A stretch of DNA of 64,000 nucleotides from DASSKA01 sp963839365 (GTDB taxonomy: Bacteria; Actinomycetota; Actinomycetes; Propionibacteriales; Nocardioidaceae). Below, piece by piece: positions 8,304 through 16,850 of the stretch. The stretch is taken from contig CAWIUT010000001.1 of the NCBI GenBank assembly GCA_963839365.1, positions 1,364,001-1,428,000 on the forward strand, written 5' to 3'. The position numbers were made by a program, and so were the translations under genes. The number at the start of each line of letters is the position of its first letter. Positions within the stretch are counted from its first letter, which is position 1. Under the pieces are notes generated by a model. That model was not told the DNA's origin and ran no database searches. It saw nothing but the letters and a program-made list of their open reading frames with translations.

Positions 8304-8324
8304 GACGCTAACAGTATGAGTGTC
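8304..8324. promoter_or_regulatory. Candidate MerR operator between regulator and fadA
   Basis: A 21-bp imperfect dyad centred on G8314: GACGCTAACA, G, TATGAGTGTC, with seven of ten arm positions pairing and one more able to wobble. MerR proteins typically bind dyads of this length between promoter elements. TTGACG (8299-8304) adjoins it. Assignment is by position and symmetry only. Confidence 0.4.
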
Positions 8325-8364
8325 ACAATCGAAAGCACAGCCACCCGACCCCAGGAAGCCGCTG

Positions 8365-9591
8365 ATGAGCACAGCTGAAGCGCCGCAGGCATTCGTGTAC
8401 GACGCCATCCGCACCCCTCGGGGGCGAGGCAAGAAGACCGGCTCGCTCCACGAGATGAAGCCGGTCGACCTCGTGGTGGGGCTGCTGGAGGAGCTCAAGA
8501 CCCGCAACCCGGGCTTCGACCCCGGCCGCGTCGACGACGTGGTGCTCGGCTGCGTCACCCCGATCGGCGACCAGGGGGGCGACATCGCCAAGACCGCGGT
8601 GCTCAAGGCCGGCTACCCCGAGACCGTCGCCGGTGTGCAGCTGAACCGGTTCTGCGCCTCCGGGCTGGAGGCGGTCAACCAGGTCGCCGCGCGGGTGCGC
8701 TCCGGCTTCGAGGACCTGCTGCTGGCCGGCGGGGTGGAGTCGATGTCGCGGGTGCCGATGGCCTCCGACGGCGGCGCCTGGGCGATGGACCCGGCCACCG
8801 CGTTCGACACCTCGTTCGTGCCACAGGGCATCGGCGCCGACCTGATCGCCACCATCGAGGGCTACACGCGGGAGGACGTGGACGCGTTCGCCGCCGAGTC
8901 CCAGGCCCGGGCCGCCAAGGCCCAGGCGAACGGCTACTTCGACCACTCGCTGATCCCGGTCAGGGACCTCAACGGGTTGGTCGTCCTCGACAAGGACGAG
9001 CACATCAGGCCGGGCACCACCGCCGAGTCGCTGGCCTCGCTGCCGCCGAGCTTCGCAGCCATCGGGGACCAGGGCGGCTTCGACGCGGTGGCGCTGGAGA
9101 AGTACCACTGGGTCGAGCAGATCAACCACGTCCACCACGCCGGCAACTCCTCCGGCATCGTCGACGGTGCGTCGCTGGTGATGATCGGCACCGAGCAGGT
9201 CGGCAACGACCTCGCCCTCACCCCGCGCGCCCGGATCCTGGCCACCGCGGTGTCCGGCGCCGACCCGACGATCATGCTCACCGGCCCGGCGCCGGCCTCC
9301 CGCAAGGCGCTGGCCAAGGCCGGGCTCGAGGCCTCCGACATGGACCTGGTGGAGATGAACGAGGCCTTCGCCGCGGTCGCCATGCGGTTCATGAAGGACC
9401 TGGACATCCCGCACGAGAAGGTCAACGTCAACGGCGGCGCGATCGCGATGGGCCACCCGCTCGGCGCCACCGGCGCGATGCTGCTCGGCACGCTCGTCGA
9501 CGAGCTGCACCGCCGCGATCTGCGCTACGGCCTCGTCACGCTCTGCGTGGGTGGAGGGATGGGGATCGCCACCGTCGTCGAGCGCATCTGA
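8365..9591 (+). CDS. fadA: Acetyl-CoA C-acyltransferase (thiolase)
   Basis: This 408-residue degradative thiolase cleaves 3-ketoacyl-CoA to acetyl-CoA and a shortened acyl-CoA. The nucleophile is C97 (NRFCASGLEAV), with the catalytic His in GGAIAMGHPLGATGA and the second Cys in TLCVGGGMG. ATG 8365 has AGGAAG upstream; the frame is open further upstream but into the promoter. The gene is followed 38 bp later by fadB, giving a beta-oxidation complex pair. Confidence 0.93.
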   Translation: MSTAEAPQAFVYDAIRTPRGRGKKTGSLHEMKPVDLVVGLLEELKTRNPGFDPGRVDDVVLGCVTPIGDQGGDIAKTAVLKAGYPETVAGVQLNRFCASGLEAVNQVAARVRSGFEDLLLAGGVESMSRVPMASDGGAWAMDPATAFDTSFVPQGIGADLIATIEGYTREDVDAFAAESQARAAKAQANGYFDHSLIPVRDLNGLVVLDKDEHIRPGTTAESLASLPPSFAAIGDQGGFDAVALEKYHWVEQINHVHHAGNSSGIVDGASLVMIGTEQVGNDLALTPRARILATAVSGADPTIMLTGPAPASRKALAKAGLEASDMDLVEMNEAFAAVAMRFMKDLDIPHEKVNVNGGAIAMGHPLGATGAMLLGTLVDELHRRDLRYGLVTLCVGGGMGIATVVERI

Positions 9592-9629
9592 GCCAGCCCA
9601 GCCGATCTGAGCCAGAAGGAACCTAACTC

Positions 9630-11831
9630 ATGAGCCAGACCACCCCCGAGCACAGCGCCGACACGCAGTCCGCCGTCCGCTACCAGCGGGACGCCGAGGG
9701 CATCGTGGTGCTCACCCTCGACGACCCCACCGCCGGCGCGAACACCATGAACGACCTCTACCGGAAGTCCATGGCCGCCGCCGTGGACCGGCTGGAGCAG
9801 GAGCGCGAGGACATCGCGGGCGTGGTGGTCACCAGCGCGAAGAAGACCTTCTTCGCCGGCGGCAACCTCAAGGACATGGTGAAGGCCACCCCGGAGGACG
9901 CCCCGGAGGTGTTCGCCGACGTCGAGGCGATGAAGAAGGACCTGCGCCGGCTGGAGACGCTCGGCAGGCCGGTGGTCGCGGCCGTCAACGGCACCGCGCT
10001 CGGTGGCGGCCTGGAGATCGCGCTCGCCTGCCACCACCGCATCGTCGTCGACGACGGCTCGGTGGTGCTCGGCCTGCCGGAGGTCACCCTGGGCCTGCTG
10101 CCCGGAGGCGGCGGGGTGACCCGCACGGTGCGGATGCTCGGCCTGCAGACCGCGCTGCTCGACGTGCTGCTGACCGGCAAGAAGTACAAGCCCTCCCAGG
10201 CCAAGGAGAAGGGCCTCGTCGACGAGCTGGTCGGCTCCCGCGACGACCTGCTCACCGCGGCGAAGGCGTGGGTGCGCGAGCACCAGGGTGACGAGACGGC
10301 TGCCACGCAGCCCTGGGACCGGCCCGGCTACAAGATGCCCGGCGGCACCCCGTCCAGCCCGAAGCTGGCCCAGTTCCTGCCCGCCTTCCCCGCGAACCTG
10401 CGCAAGCAGGCCAAGGGGGCCGACTACCCCGCGCCCCGCGCGATCATGTGCGCGGCGGTCGAGGGCGCCCAGGTCGACTTCGAGACCGCGTCGCGGGTCG
10501 AGTCGCGCTACCTGACCCACCTGATCGTCGGGCAGAACTCCAAGAACATGATCCAGGCGTTCTTCTTCGACCTGCAGGCGATCGGCTCGGGGGCGCTGCG
10601 TCCCGAGGGCGTGCCGCACTTCGAGGCCGCCCGGCTCGGCGTGCTCGGCGCCGGGATGATGGGCGCCGGCATCGCGTACGCCGCCGCCCGCGCGGGCATC
10701 GACGTGGTGCTCAAGGACGTCAGCGCGGAGGCCGCCGAGAAGGGCAAGGGCTACTCGGTCAGCCTGCTGGAGAAGGCGGTCGAGCGCGGCAGGATGACGG
10801 CGGAGCAGAAGGACGAGGTGCTGGCCAGGATCACCCCCACCGAGAACGCTGCCGACCTCAAGGGCTGCAACACCGTCATCGAGGCGGTGTTCGAGGACCC
10901 GTCCCTGAAGACGAAGGTGTACGGCGAGGTGCAGGACGTCGTGAACGACGACGCCTTGCTCGCGTCCAACACCTCCACCCTGCCGATCACCGAGCTTGCC
11001 GAGGGCGTGAACCGGCCCGAGGACTTCGTCGGCATGCACTTCTTCTCGCCGGTGGAGAAGATGCCGCTGGTCGAGATCATCAAGGGCGCAAAGACCTCCC
11101 CCGCCGCCGTCGCGCGGGCCGTGGACGTCGTACAGCAGATCAAGAAGACCCCGATCGTGGTCAACGACAGCCGCGGGTTCTACACCTCCCGGGTCTACGG
11201 CACGCTGCTCAACGAGGCCGCCGCGCTGCTCGCCGAGGGAGTGGACCCGCAGACGATCGAGCGAGCGGCCACCCTGGCCGGGTTCCCCGCTCCGCCGCTG
11301 GCGATGCTCGACGAGGTGTCCCTGACGCTCACCCAGCACATCCGCAAGGCCACCGAGGAGGCCGCGGCGCGGGAGGGCAGGACCCTGCCGCACCACCCGG
11401 CCGAGGAGGTCATCGACCGGATGGTCACGGAGTTCGGCCGGAAGGGGAAGGCGGCCGGCGCCGGCTTCTACGAGTACCCCGCCGACGGCAAGAAGTTCCT
11501 GTGGCCGGGGTTGCGCGAGCACTTCACCACGCCGGGCGTCTCGGTGCCGTTGCGCGACATCCAGGAGCGCTACCTGTTCGACATGGCGCTGGAGACCGCG
11601 CGGTGCTTCGAGGAGGGTGTGATCGAGTCCACGGCGGCGGCGAACATCGGCTCGATCATGGGGATCGGCTTCCCGCCGCTGTACGGCGGCACCGTCCAGT
11701 ACATGGTCGGCTACGACGGGGGGCTGGCCGGCTTCGTGGCCCGGGCGCGTGAGCTCGCCGAGGCGTACGGGGAGCGCTTCGAGCCGCCGGCCGGCCTCGT
11801 GCAGAAGGCGGAGTCCGGCGGCAGCTTCTGA
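9630..11831 (+). CDS. fadB: Beta-oxidation multifunctional enzyme: enoyl-CoA hydratase / 3-hydroxyacyl-CoA dehydrogenase
   Basis: This 733-residue fusion has an N-terminal crotonase domain (about 15-200, with oxyanion segments FFAGGNLKDM and GTALGGGLEIAL). It is followed by an NAD-binding Rossmann domain (GAGMMGAGIAYAAARAG, about 345) and two C-terminal 3-hydroxyacyl-CoA dehydrogenase domains (HFFSPVEKMPLVEI, NDSRGFYTSRV). It hydrates enoyl-CoA and oxidises the product to 3-ketoacyl-CoA for FadA. AAGGAACC precedes ATG 9630. Confidence 0.94.
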   Translation: MSQTTPEHSADTQSAVRYQRDAEGIVVLTLDDPTAGANTMNDLYRKSMAAAVDRLEQEREDIAGVVVTSAKKTFFAGGNLKDMVKATPEDAPEVFADVEAMKKDLRRLETLGRPVVAAVNGTALGGGLEIALACHHRIVVDDGSVVLGLPEVTLGLLPGGGGVTRTVRMLGLQTALLDVLLTGKKYKPSQAKEKGLVDELVGSRDDLLTAAKAWVREHQGDETAATQPWDRPGYKMPGGTPSSPKLAQFLPAFPANLRKQAKGADYPAPRAIMCAAVEGAQVDFETASRVESRYLTHLIVGQNSKNMIQAFFFDLQAIGSGALRPEGVPHFEAARLGVLGAGMMGAGIAYAAARAGIDVVLKDVSAEAAEKGKGYSVSLLEKAVERGRMTAEQKDEVLARITPTENAADLKGCNTVIEAVFEDPSLKTKVYGEVQDVVNDDALLASNTSTLPITELAEGVNRPEDFVGMHFFSPVEKMPLVEIIKGAKTSPAAVARAVDVVQQIKKTPIVVNDSRGFYTSRVYGTLLNEAAALLAEGVDPQTIERAATLAGFPAPPLAMLDEVSLTLTQHIRKATEEAAAREGRTLPHHPAEEVIDRMVTEFGRKGKAAGAGFYEYPADGKKFLWPGLREHFTTPGVSVPLRDIQERYLFDMALETARCFEEGVIESTAAANIGSIMGIGFPPLYGGTVQYMVGYDGGLAGFVARARELAEAYGERFEPPAGLVQKAESGGSF

Positions 11832-11865
11832 GCAGACGGGTGCGGATTAGTCGTTTCGGGGGCAC

Positions 11866-12660
11866 GTGCCGCGGTCGCTTGGGACACTTCTGTCTGTGTC
11901 GCCTCCGCAACCCGAGCCCGTGCCCACCGCGGCAGCGCCCCGGCGCACGGCGGTAGCCGCCCCGGTCGACGTCTCCGCGCTCTGGGTGCGGTTCGGCCCC
12001 GTGGATGCGGTGCGCGGCATCGACCTGCACGTCGGCGCCGGCAGCGCGGTCGCGCTGCTCGGCCGCAACGGAGCCGGGAAGTCCACCACCATGCGGGTGC
12101 TGGCCGGGGTGGTCCCGCCCAGCGACGGCACGGTCCGGGTGGCCGGCTACGACATCCGCGAGGACACCCTGACGGTGAAGCGGGTCACCGGCTACTGCCC
12201 GGACGTCGGTGGCCTGGTGCCGCGGGCGACGCCGTGGGAGCACCTGCAGCTGGCCGCGCGGCTGCGTCGGTTGCCGGCCGGCTGGGAGACCCGGGCCCGT
12301 GACCTGCTCGAGCGCTTCGACCTCGGCGGCGAGGCGCACCGGGTCACCGCCGGCTTCAGCCACGGCATGGGGCGGCGGATGTCGGTGGTCCTGGCCGCCT
12401 TCCACGGCCCCAGCGTGCTGCTGCTCGACGAGCCGTTCGACGGCGTCGACCCGCTCGGCGTCGAGGCGACCATGGACGTCATCGCCGACGCCCGGGCGCG
12501 CGGCGCCGCGGTGCTGGTCTCCACCCACCTGCGGGAGCTGGCGGTGCAGTCCTGCGAGGACGCGATCGTGCTGCGCGGCGGCGCTGCGGTCGCGGCGGTG
12601 CCGGCGCACGAGATGACCGGGGAGGCCGGGGCCGGTGCCTACCGCGCGCTCCTCGAGTAA
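11866..12660 (+). CDS. ABC transporter ATP-binding protein (exporter type)
   Basis: This 264-residue ATPase has Walker A GRNGAGKST, a diverged signature HGMGRRMS in place of LSGGQ-like, Walker B LLLDEPFDGVDP and H-loop STHLREL. It should power the membrane protein encoded next, with which it overlaps 26 bp. The first 35 residues are Pro/Ala-rich and not part of the fold, so the start may be GTG 11896 rather than GTG 11866. Substrate unknown. Confidence 0.85.
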   Translation: MPRSLGTLLSVSPPQPEPVPTAAAPRRTAVAAPVDVSALWVRFGPVDAVRGIDLHVGAGSAVALLGRNGAGKSTTMRVLAGVVPPSDGTVRVAGYDIREDTLTVKRVTGYCPDVGGLVPRATPWEHLQLAARLRRLPAGWETRARDLLERFDLGGEAHRVTAGFSHGMGRRMSVVLAAFHGPSVLLLDEPFDGVDPLGVEATMDVIADARARGAAVLVSTHLRELAVQSCEDAIVLRGGAAVAAVPAHEMTGEAGAGAYRALLE

Positions 12661-14185
12661 GGCCGGCTTCCTGGCCGAGCAGGTGCGCGCGGTCACCGAT
12701 CTCGGTCCGTTGTTGCGCTTCCGGCTGTCCGGCCTGCGTGGCCGCAGCCGCCGGTTGACCGTGCTCGCCTTCGGCGTGATCGCGTTGCTCACGGTGCTCG
12801 CCGCCTGGCTGCCCGGGTACCTGCCCGACGTGCACGGGCACCGTACCGACGTGCTGCTGCTGCTGCCGTCCGGCTACATCGGCGTGCTGGTGGTCTCCAT
12901 CGTGTCCGCGGCGGCATCCGGTGGCGGTCGGGAGCTGGTGCCGCGCGAGCAGGCGGTGGCCTTCCCGGTCAGCCCGACCACCGACCATCTGGGCGCGCTG
13001 CTGCTCGCTCCGCTCAACATCGCCTGGCTGATGCAGAGCTGGGTGCTGCTGGGTGCCACGTCGTACGTCGTCGGCCCGCACCCGCGGCTGGCCGCGGCGC
13101 TGCTGCCGGTGCTGGTCTGGCTGGCCGCGGCCACCGCGATCGCGCAGGCGCTTGCCTGGGGGGTGGAGTGGGTACGCCGCGGTCCGCACGGCGCGCTGGT
13201 GATCCGCTCGCTCATCGCGGTGCTCGTGGTGGCCGGCGCCGCGTTGGTGGTCACGCACCAGGTGGTCCCGCTGCTCGACCACAGCCCGACGGTGAAGATC
13301 ACGGTCGGGGTGCTGGAAGGCGCCTCGGGCATGTGGCTGCACTGGCTCGAGGTGGTGGCCGTGCTGGTCGGGATCGCGCTGCTCGGCGTGGTGGTCGGCG
13401 CGGTGGTGGCCCAAGCGGTCGCCGGTCGGCCCGCCCGGGACGAGCTGCGGGTGGAGAGCTCGGTGCACACCGCCCGGGCGAACCCGACCTCGGACCTGGC
13501 GGCCCTGTTGCGCACCGATCGTTCCGGGATCTGGCGGTCCGTGCCGCTGCGCCGTGGTCTGGCGGTGCTGGCCTTCCTGCCCGGCCTGGTCGCCGTCGCG
13601 GGCGCCCTCGACTGGGAGATGCTCAGCATCCTGCCCGGGCTGGTCGCGTCCGGCGGTGCACTGCTGTTCGGCGTCAACTCCTGGTGCCTGGACGGACGGG
13701 GCGCGTTGTGGCGCGACAGCCTGCCGGTGTCCCCGAGGACGGTGTTCGCCTCCCGGGTGGTGGTGCTCGTCGAGGTGCTGCTGGTGGCTACCTTCATCAC
13801 GCTGCTGCTCGCGTCGCTGCGCGCCGGCATCCCCACCGTCTCGCAGCTGGTCGCCGTGCTGTGTGCGGCGGTCGTGGTGAGCCTCCAGGTGGTGGCCGCC
13901 TCGCTGCGCTGGTCGGTGCGCCGGCCGTTCCCGGTGGACATGCGCAGCGCTCGCGCCACCCCCGCACCGCCGCTGGTGATGGTCGGCTACTCCAGCCGGC
14001 TGGCGCTGACCACCACGTTGACGGGACTGGTGTTCTCGATCACCGCCCGGATGCCCGAGTGGGGGGCAGCGGTGCTGCTGGCCCTGCCGTTCGTGCTGTT
14101 CTCGCTCTTCAAGCTGGTGCGCACCGCCAACGAGTGGGCCGATCCGCAGACACGGTCGGCGGTGGTCGCGGCTGTCGCCGGCTGA
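12635..14185 (+). CDS. ABC exporter membrane subunit
   Basis: This 516-residue polytopic protein has roughly 10-12 hydrophobic segments and no conserved soluble domain. It starts inside the 3' end of the ATPase gene, so the two form one exporter. The central cytosolic loop (RDELRVESSVHTARANPTSD) separates two membrane halves. It looks like the large single-gene permeases of actinobacterial ABC-2-like exporters. No peptide or biosynthesis genes nearby suggest a cargo. Confidence 0.75.
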   Translation: MPTARSSSKAGFLAEQVRAVTDLGPLLRFRLSGLRGRSRRLTVLAFGVIALLTVLAAWLPGYLPDVHGHRTDVLLLLPSGYIGVLVVSIVSAAASGGGRELVPREQAVAFPVSPTTDHLGALLLAPLNIAWLMQSWVLLGATSYVVGPHPRLAAALLPVLVWLAAATAIAQALAWGVEWVRRGPHGALVIRSLIAVLVVAGAALVVTHQVVPLLDHSPTVKITVGVLEGASGMWLHWLEVVAVLVGIALLGVVVGAVVAQAVAGRPARDELRVESSVHTARANPTSDLAALLRTDRSGIWRSVPLRRGLAVLAFLPGLVAVAGALDWEMLSILPGLVASGGALLFGVNSWCLDGRGALWRDSLPVSPRTVFASRVVVLVEVLLVATFITLLLASLRAGIPTVSQLVAVLCAAVVVSLQVVAASLRWSVRRPFPVDMRSARATPAPPLVMVGYSSRLALTTTLTGLVFSITARMPEWGAAVLLALPFVLFSLFKLVRTANEWADPQTRSAVVAAVAG

Positions 14186-14327
14186 GGACGCTCCCCCGCG
14201 TCGGGCACAGCAGCGAATACAGGCAGCTACGCCGATGGCTTCTGGCCCTTCCCCCGGGCCGGTTGGTCCGCCAGGCTGGCGTCGCGTCCGACCGGTGTCC
14301 GACGCTCCACGAAAGGCAGACGCAGCC

Positions 14328-14870
14328 ATGGCCCGCAGAACCACCGCGCACCTGTTCTCCTCCGTCAACGGCGTCGTCGAGTCGCCCAACCTCTTCCAGT
14401 TCGACGCCTTCGGGCCGGAGGAGGGTCAGACGATGAGCAGGGCGATCGGTGGCGTCACCGACGTCGTCATCGGCCGCAAGCTCTGGCAGGAGTGGTCGCA
14501 GTACTGGCAGGGCGCCGAGGACCCGTTCGGCTCCTTCATCAACCCGGTCCGCAAGCACGTCGTCACCAGCACCCTGAGCGATGACCTCGGCTGGAACAGC
14601 ACCCCGATCGCCGGCGACCCGATCGCCTTCGTGCGGGAGCTCCAGCAGCAGGGCGATGGTGACATCGCCGTGGTCGGGGGCATCCAGACCACCCGGTCGC
14701 TCTTCCTCGCCGGAGTCATCGACGCCCTGACCTTGACCGTGCACCCGGTGGTGACCGACCAGGGCCGGCGGCTCTTCGACGAGTCGGTCCCGCTGACCCG
14801 GCTCGCCCTGCTGGAGGGCACCACGACCAGCGCGGGCAATGCGGTGCTCACCTACTGCCTTCGGCGTTGA
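14328..14870 (+). CDS. Dihydrofolate reductase family protein (RibD C-terminal-like)
   Basis: This 180-residue protein has the RibD-C/DHFR-like fold: TTAHLFSSVNGVVESP at the N terminus, VVIGRKLWQEW, and the nucleotide-site GDIAVVGGIQTTRSL. The family holds NADPH-dependent reductases of mostly unknown substrate. It is too short and lacks the residues of true FolA. ATG 14328 is chosen because homology begins there and GAAAGGCAG lies upstream. It stands alone between the ABC exporter and a small hypothetical gene. Confidence 0.85.
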   Translation: MARRTTAHLFSSVNGVVESPNLFQFDAFGPEEGQTMSRAIGGVTDVVIGRKLWQEWSQYWQGAEDPFGSFINPVRKHVVTSTLSDDLGWNSTPIAGDPIAFVRELQQQGDGDIAVVGGIQTTRSLFLAGVIDALTLTVHPVVTDQGRRLFDESVPLTRLALLEGTTTSAGNAVLTYCLRR

Positions 14871-14965
14871 CTGGCAGAGCCGGAGTGCCCTCGGGACGGG
14901 CCGAACGCCTCTCTCTGTCGGTCCGCGCGGCGGCGAGGATTGCGGCAGGGGAAGGGTGAGTACAG

Positions 14966-15196
14966 ATGACCAAGACCGAGACGGCGTACCTCCGGCGACT
15001 CCGCCGCAAGGCAGCACGACACGGCTGGCGCGTGCACAAGGTGTCTGACCGATCGCGGCTGCGCCGGGAGTACGGCCCGTACATGTTGTCGCACATGGAC
15101 ACCGGCAGGGTCCGGGAGCGGGGCCTCGAGCTGGAGGAGGTCGACGCCTTCTTGGAAGCCGAGGCCATGCGCGGCCACGCGCGCGGAGAGGTCTGA
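14966..15196 (+). CDS. Small conserved-type hypothetical protein
   Basis: The product has 76 residues: a basic N-terminal helix (LRRLRRKAARHGWRVHKV), then REYGPYMLSHMDTG and a Leu/Glu-rich C-terminal helix (GLELEEVDAFLEAEAM). This order matches small actinobacterial proteins of unknown function with a YGxYxL motif followed by an L-x-E-V-x-x-F-L helix. GGAAGGGTGAG precedes ATG 14966. It could bind nucleic acid through the basic helix, which is only a guess. Confidence 0.6.
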   Translation: MTKTETAYLRRLRRKAARHGWRVHKVSDRSRLRREYGPYMLSHMDTGRVRERGLELEEVDAFLEAEAMRGHARGEV

Positions 15197-15210
15197 GCCG
15201 CAGGTCCGCG

Positions 15211-15423
15211 GTGTTCCCGCGCCCGGCCAAGGACACCACCCCGCTCGCCCTGCGGGCCAACCTCCAGCAGCACAACGCGTTCCACGAACGGGTGGTCCTG
15301 ATCACCGAGCGCACCGACACGGTGGCGCACATTCCCCGGAGCCAGCCACCGGCCGTGGACAACCACGGGGACCCCGGCGGCCGGTGCAACCGCGGCGCAC
15401 GGCCCTGCGTCAACAACCTGTGA
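15211..15423 (+). pseudogene. Fragment of a kup potassium transporter gene (C-terminal domain)
   Basis: Residues 1-50 or so (FPRPAKDTTPLALRANLQQH, HNAFHERVVLITERTD, VAHIPRS) match the start of the cytoplasmic C-terminal domain of Kup/Trk-D potassium transporters, where a conserved HERVV motif follows an ALxxNLxHN motif. The roughly 12 membrane spans that should precede it are absent, and after VDNHGDPGG the similarity stops and the frame runs into unrelated sequence up to TGA 15421-15423. I read it as a decayed remnant, or less likely a recruited stand-alone domain. No convincing ribosome site is visible. Confidence 0.65.
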
Positions 15424-15621
15424 AAGGTGACCGTTCGACGTCTTCGGACGGACCGGGTAAATGTGGCGAGTAGGATGGATAGACGTCTGCGCCAGCACCC
15501 CTGTGCCGGAGCGGCAGGGAAGGGAAGGCGGTGTGACCGCCAGAAGTTGCAGCGCGCGCGGCGCCGGGCCGTCTCCAGCCGGCGGCTGGTGCGCAGTTCA
15601 CCCCGACGGGAGGGGCCGCCG
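15424..15621 (+). other. Leader region of the L,D-transpeptidase gene
   Basis: This 198-bp gap is less GC-rich at 15455-15490 (GTAAATGTGGCGAGTAGGAT), a likely promoter zone. It contains repeated GACGTCT words at about 15437 and 15483. Purine-rich sequence (GGCAGGGAAGGGAAGGCGG) and a GGCGGTGTGACCGCC hairpin follow. The hairpin suggests a structured 5' leader, but I could not match it to a known riboswitch. Confidence 0.3.
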
Positions 15622-16827
15622 ATGAACCGCAAGCGGTTGGCAGTGGTGTTGATCGCTGCCGTGAGCGTCAGCGGGTGCGCAGCGAGCGCCGCTGCGCCCA
15701 GCGGGCGGACCGGCCAGACCTCGGCCAGCCAGCCCTCATCCGGGCAGACGACGCAGGGGACGGTCGCGGCCCCCACTGCACGTGTGCTGGGCGCCAAGCA
15801 GAGCCATCCGCTGCACCGCCCGGTCGTGGTCAGGTCCGCGCGCGGAACCATCAGCTCGGTCGTCCTGCGTGGCGCGGGGACGAAGGTGGCCGGGCAGATG
15901 GCGCCGCGCGGCCGGCGCTGGCACAGCACCGGCCGTCTGGTTCCCCGGACGACCTACCGGGCGGTGGTCCACCTGCAGGGCCGGGACGGGCAGCAGGTCA
16001 AGAAGACGCTGGCGGTTCGCACCGCGAAGGCGGCCCAGACGCTGACGATGACCGCCACCCCGGCTCCCGGGTCGCGCGCCGGGGTCGGCGAGCCCGTGGT
16101 GGTCACGTTCAGCAGGCCGGTGGCAGATCGTGCCGCGGTGCAGCGCCACATGAGCGTCACCACCAGCAACGGCTCGGTGGCCGGTGCCTGGCACTGGTTC
16201 TCCTCGACAGTGGTGCACTACCGGCCCCGGCACTACTGGCCGGCTGACACCACCGTGCAGGTGCACGTCGATCTGCACCACGTGTACGCCGGAGGCGACG
16301 TGTGGGGCGACCGCAACCACGACTGGAGCTGGCAGGTCGGCGACCGGCACGTGTCCTACGTCAACGCGAAGCGGCACACGTTCCGGGTCACCGACAACGG
16401 TGCCACGGTCGGACGCTGGCCGACCGGCACCGGCATGCCCGGTTTCAGCACCCGCGACGGTGTCTACACGGTGCTGTCCAAGCTGCCGACGGTGCAGATG
16501 ACCTCGTGCAGCGTCGGCCTCTCCTGCACCCCGGGCGACCCCAACTACTACGACCTGACCGTGCGCTGGGACACCCGGCTGACCGACACCGGCACCTTCG
16601 TGCACGCCGCACCGTGGGACTCGCAGCTCGGCTCCGCGAACACCTCCCACGGATGCATCCACCTCGCCACCGACGACGCCAAGCAGTTCTACCAGCTCTC
16701 CGTCCCCGGCGACGTGGTGGTCGTGCGCGGCAGCGGCCGGGCTCCGGACATCCCCAACGACCCGGGCATGATGGACTGGAACATGAGCTGGTCCCAGTGG
16801 GTCGCCGGCTCCGCCCTCCGGCACTAG
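15622..16827 (+). CDS. L,D-transpeptidase lipoprotein (YkuD domain)
   Basis: This 401-residue envelope enzyme forms 3-3 peptidoglycan cross-links. It has a lipoprotein signal (MNRKRLAVVLIAAVSVSGC, Cys19), a Ser/Thr/Gln-rich linker, one diverged and one clear Ig-like (Big_5-type) domain (about 135-245, TATPAPGSRAGVGEPVVVTF), and a C-terminal YkuD domain with TSHGCIHL (H343, C345 nucleophile). It is laid out like the mycobacterial Ldt enzymes. ATG 15622 has GGGAGGGG upstream; the frame is open further upstream but lacks a signal sequence there. It converges on the sulfatase gene with a 23-bp gap. Confidence 0.9.
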   Translation: MNRKRLAVVLIAAVSVSGCAASAAAPSGRTGQTSASQPSSGQTTQGTVAAPTARVLGAKQSHPLHRPVVVRSARGTISSVVLRGAGTKVAGQMAPRGRRWHSTGRLVPRTTYRAVVHLQGRDGQQVKKTLAVRTAKAAQTLTMTATPAPGSRAGVGEPVVVTFSRPVADRAAVQRHMSVTTSNGSVAGAWHWFSSTVVHYRPRHYWPADTTVQVHVDLHHVYAGGDVWGDRNHDWSWQVGDRHVSYVNAKRHTFRVTDNGATVGRWPTGTGMPGFSTRDGVYTVLSKLPTVQMTSCSVGLSCTPGDPNYYDLTVRWDTRLTDTGTFVHAAPWDSQLGSANTSHGCIHLATDDAKQFYQLSVPGDVVVVRGSGRAPDIPNDPGMMDWNMSWSQWVAGSALRH

Positions 16828-16850
16828 CAGGCGAGTTCCCGAGCGAGGTG

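Noticed and set aside
9525..11522. 665-codon open frame antisense to fadB
   Set aside because: It mirrors fadB codon bias, lacks motifs and has no plausible ribosome site. The catalytic residues of FadB lie on the plus strand.
15500..15560. GGGAAGGCGGTGTGACCGCC looked like part of a cobalamin riboswitch
   Set aside because: The invariant GCCACTG box and the terminal B12-box arrangement are missing, and the downstream L,D-transpeptidase is not a cobalamin-linked gene.
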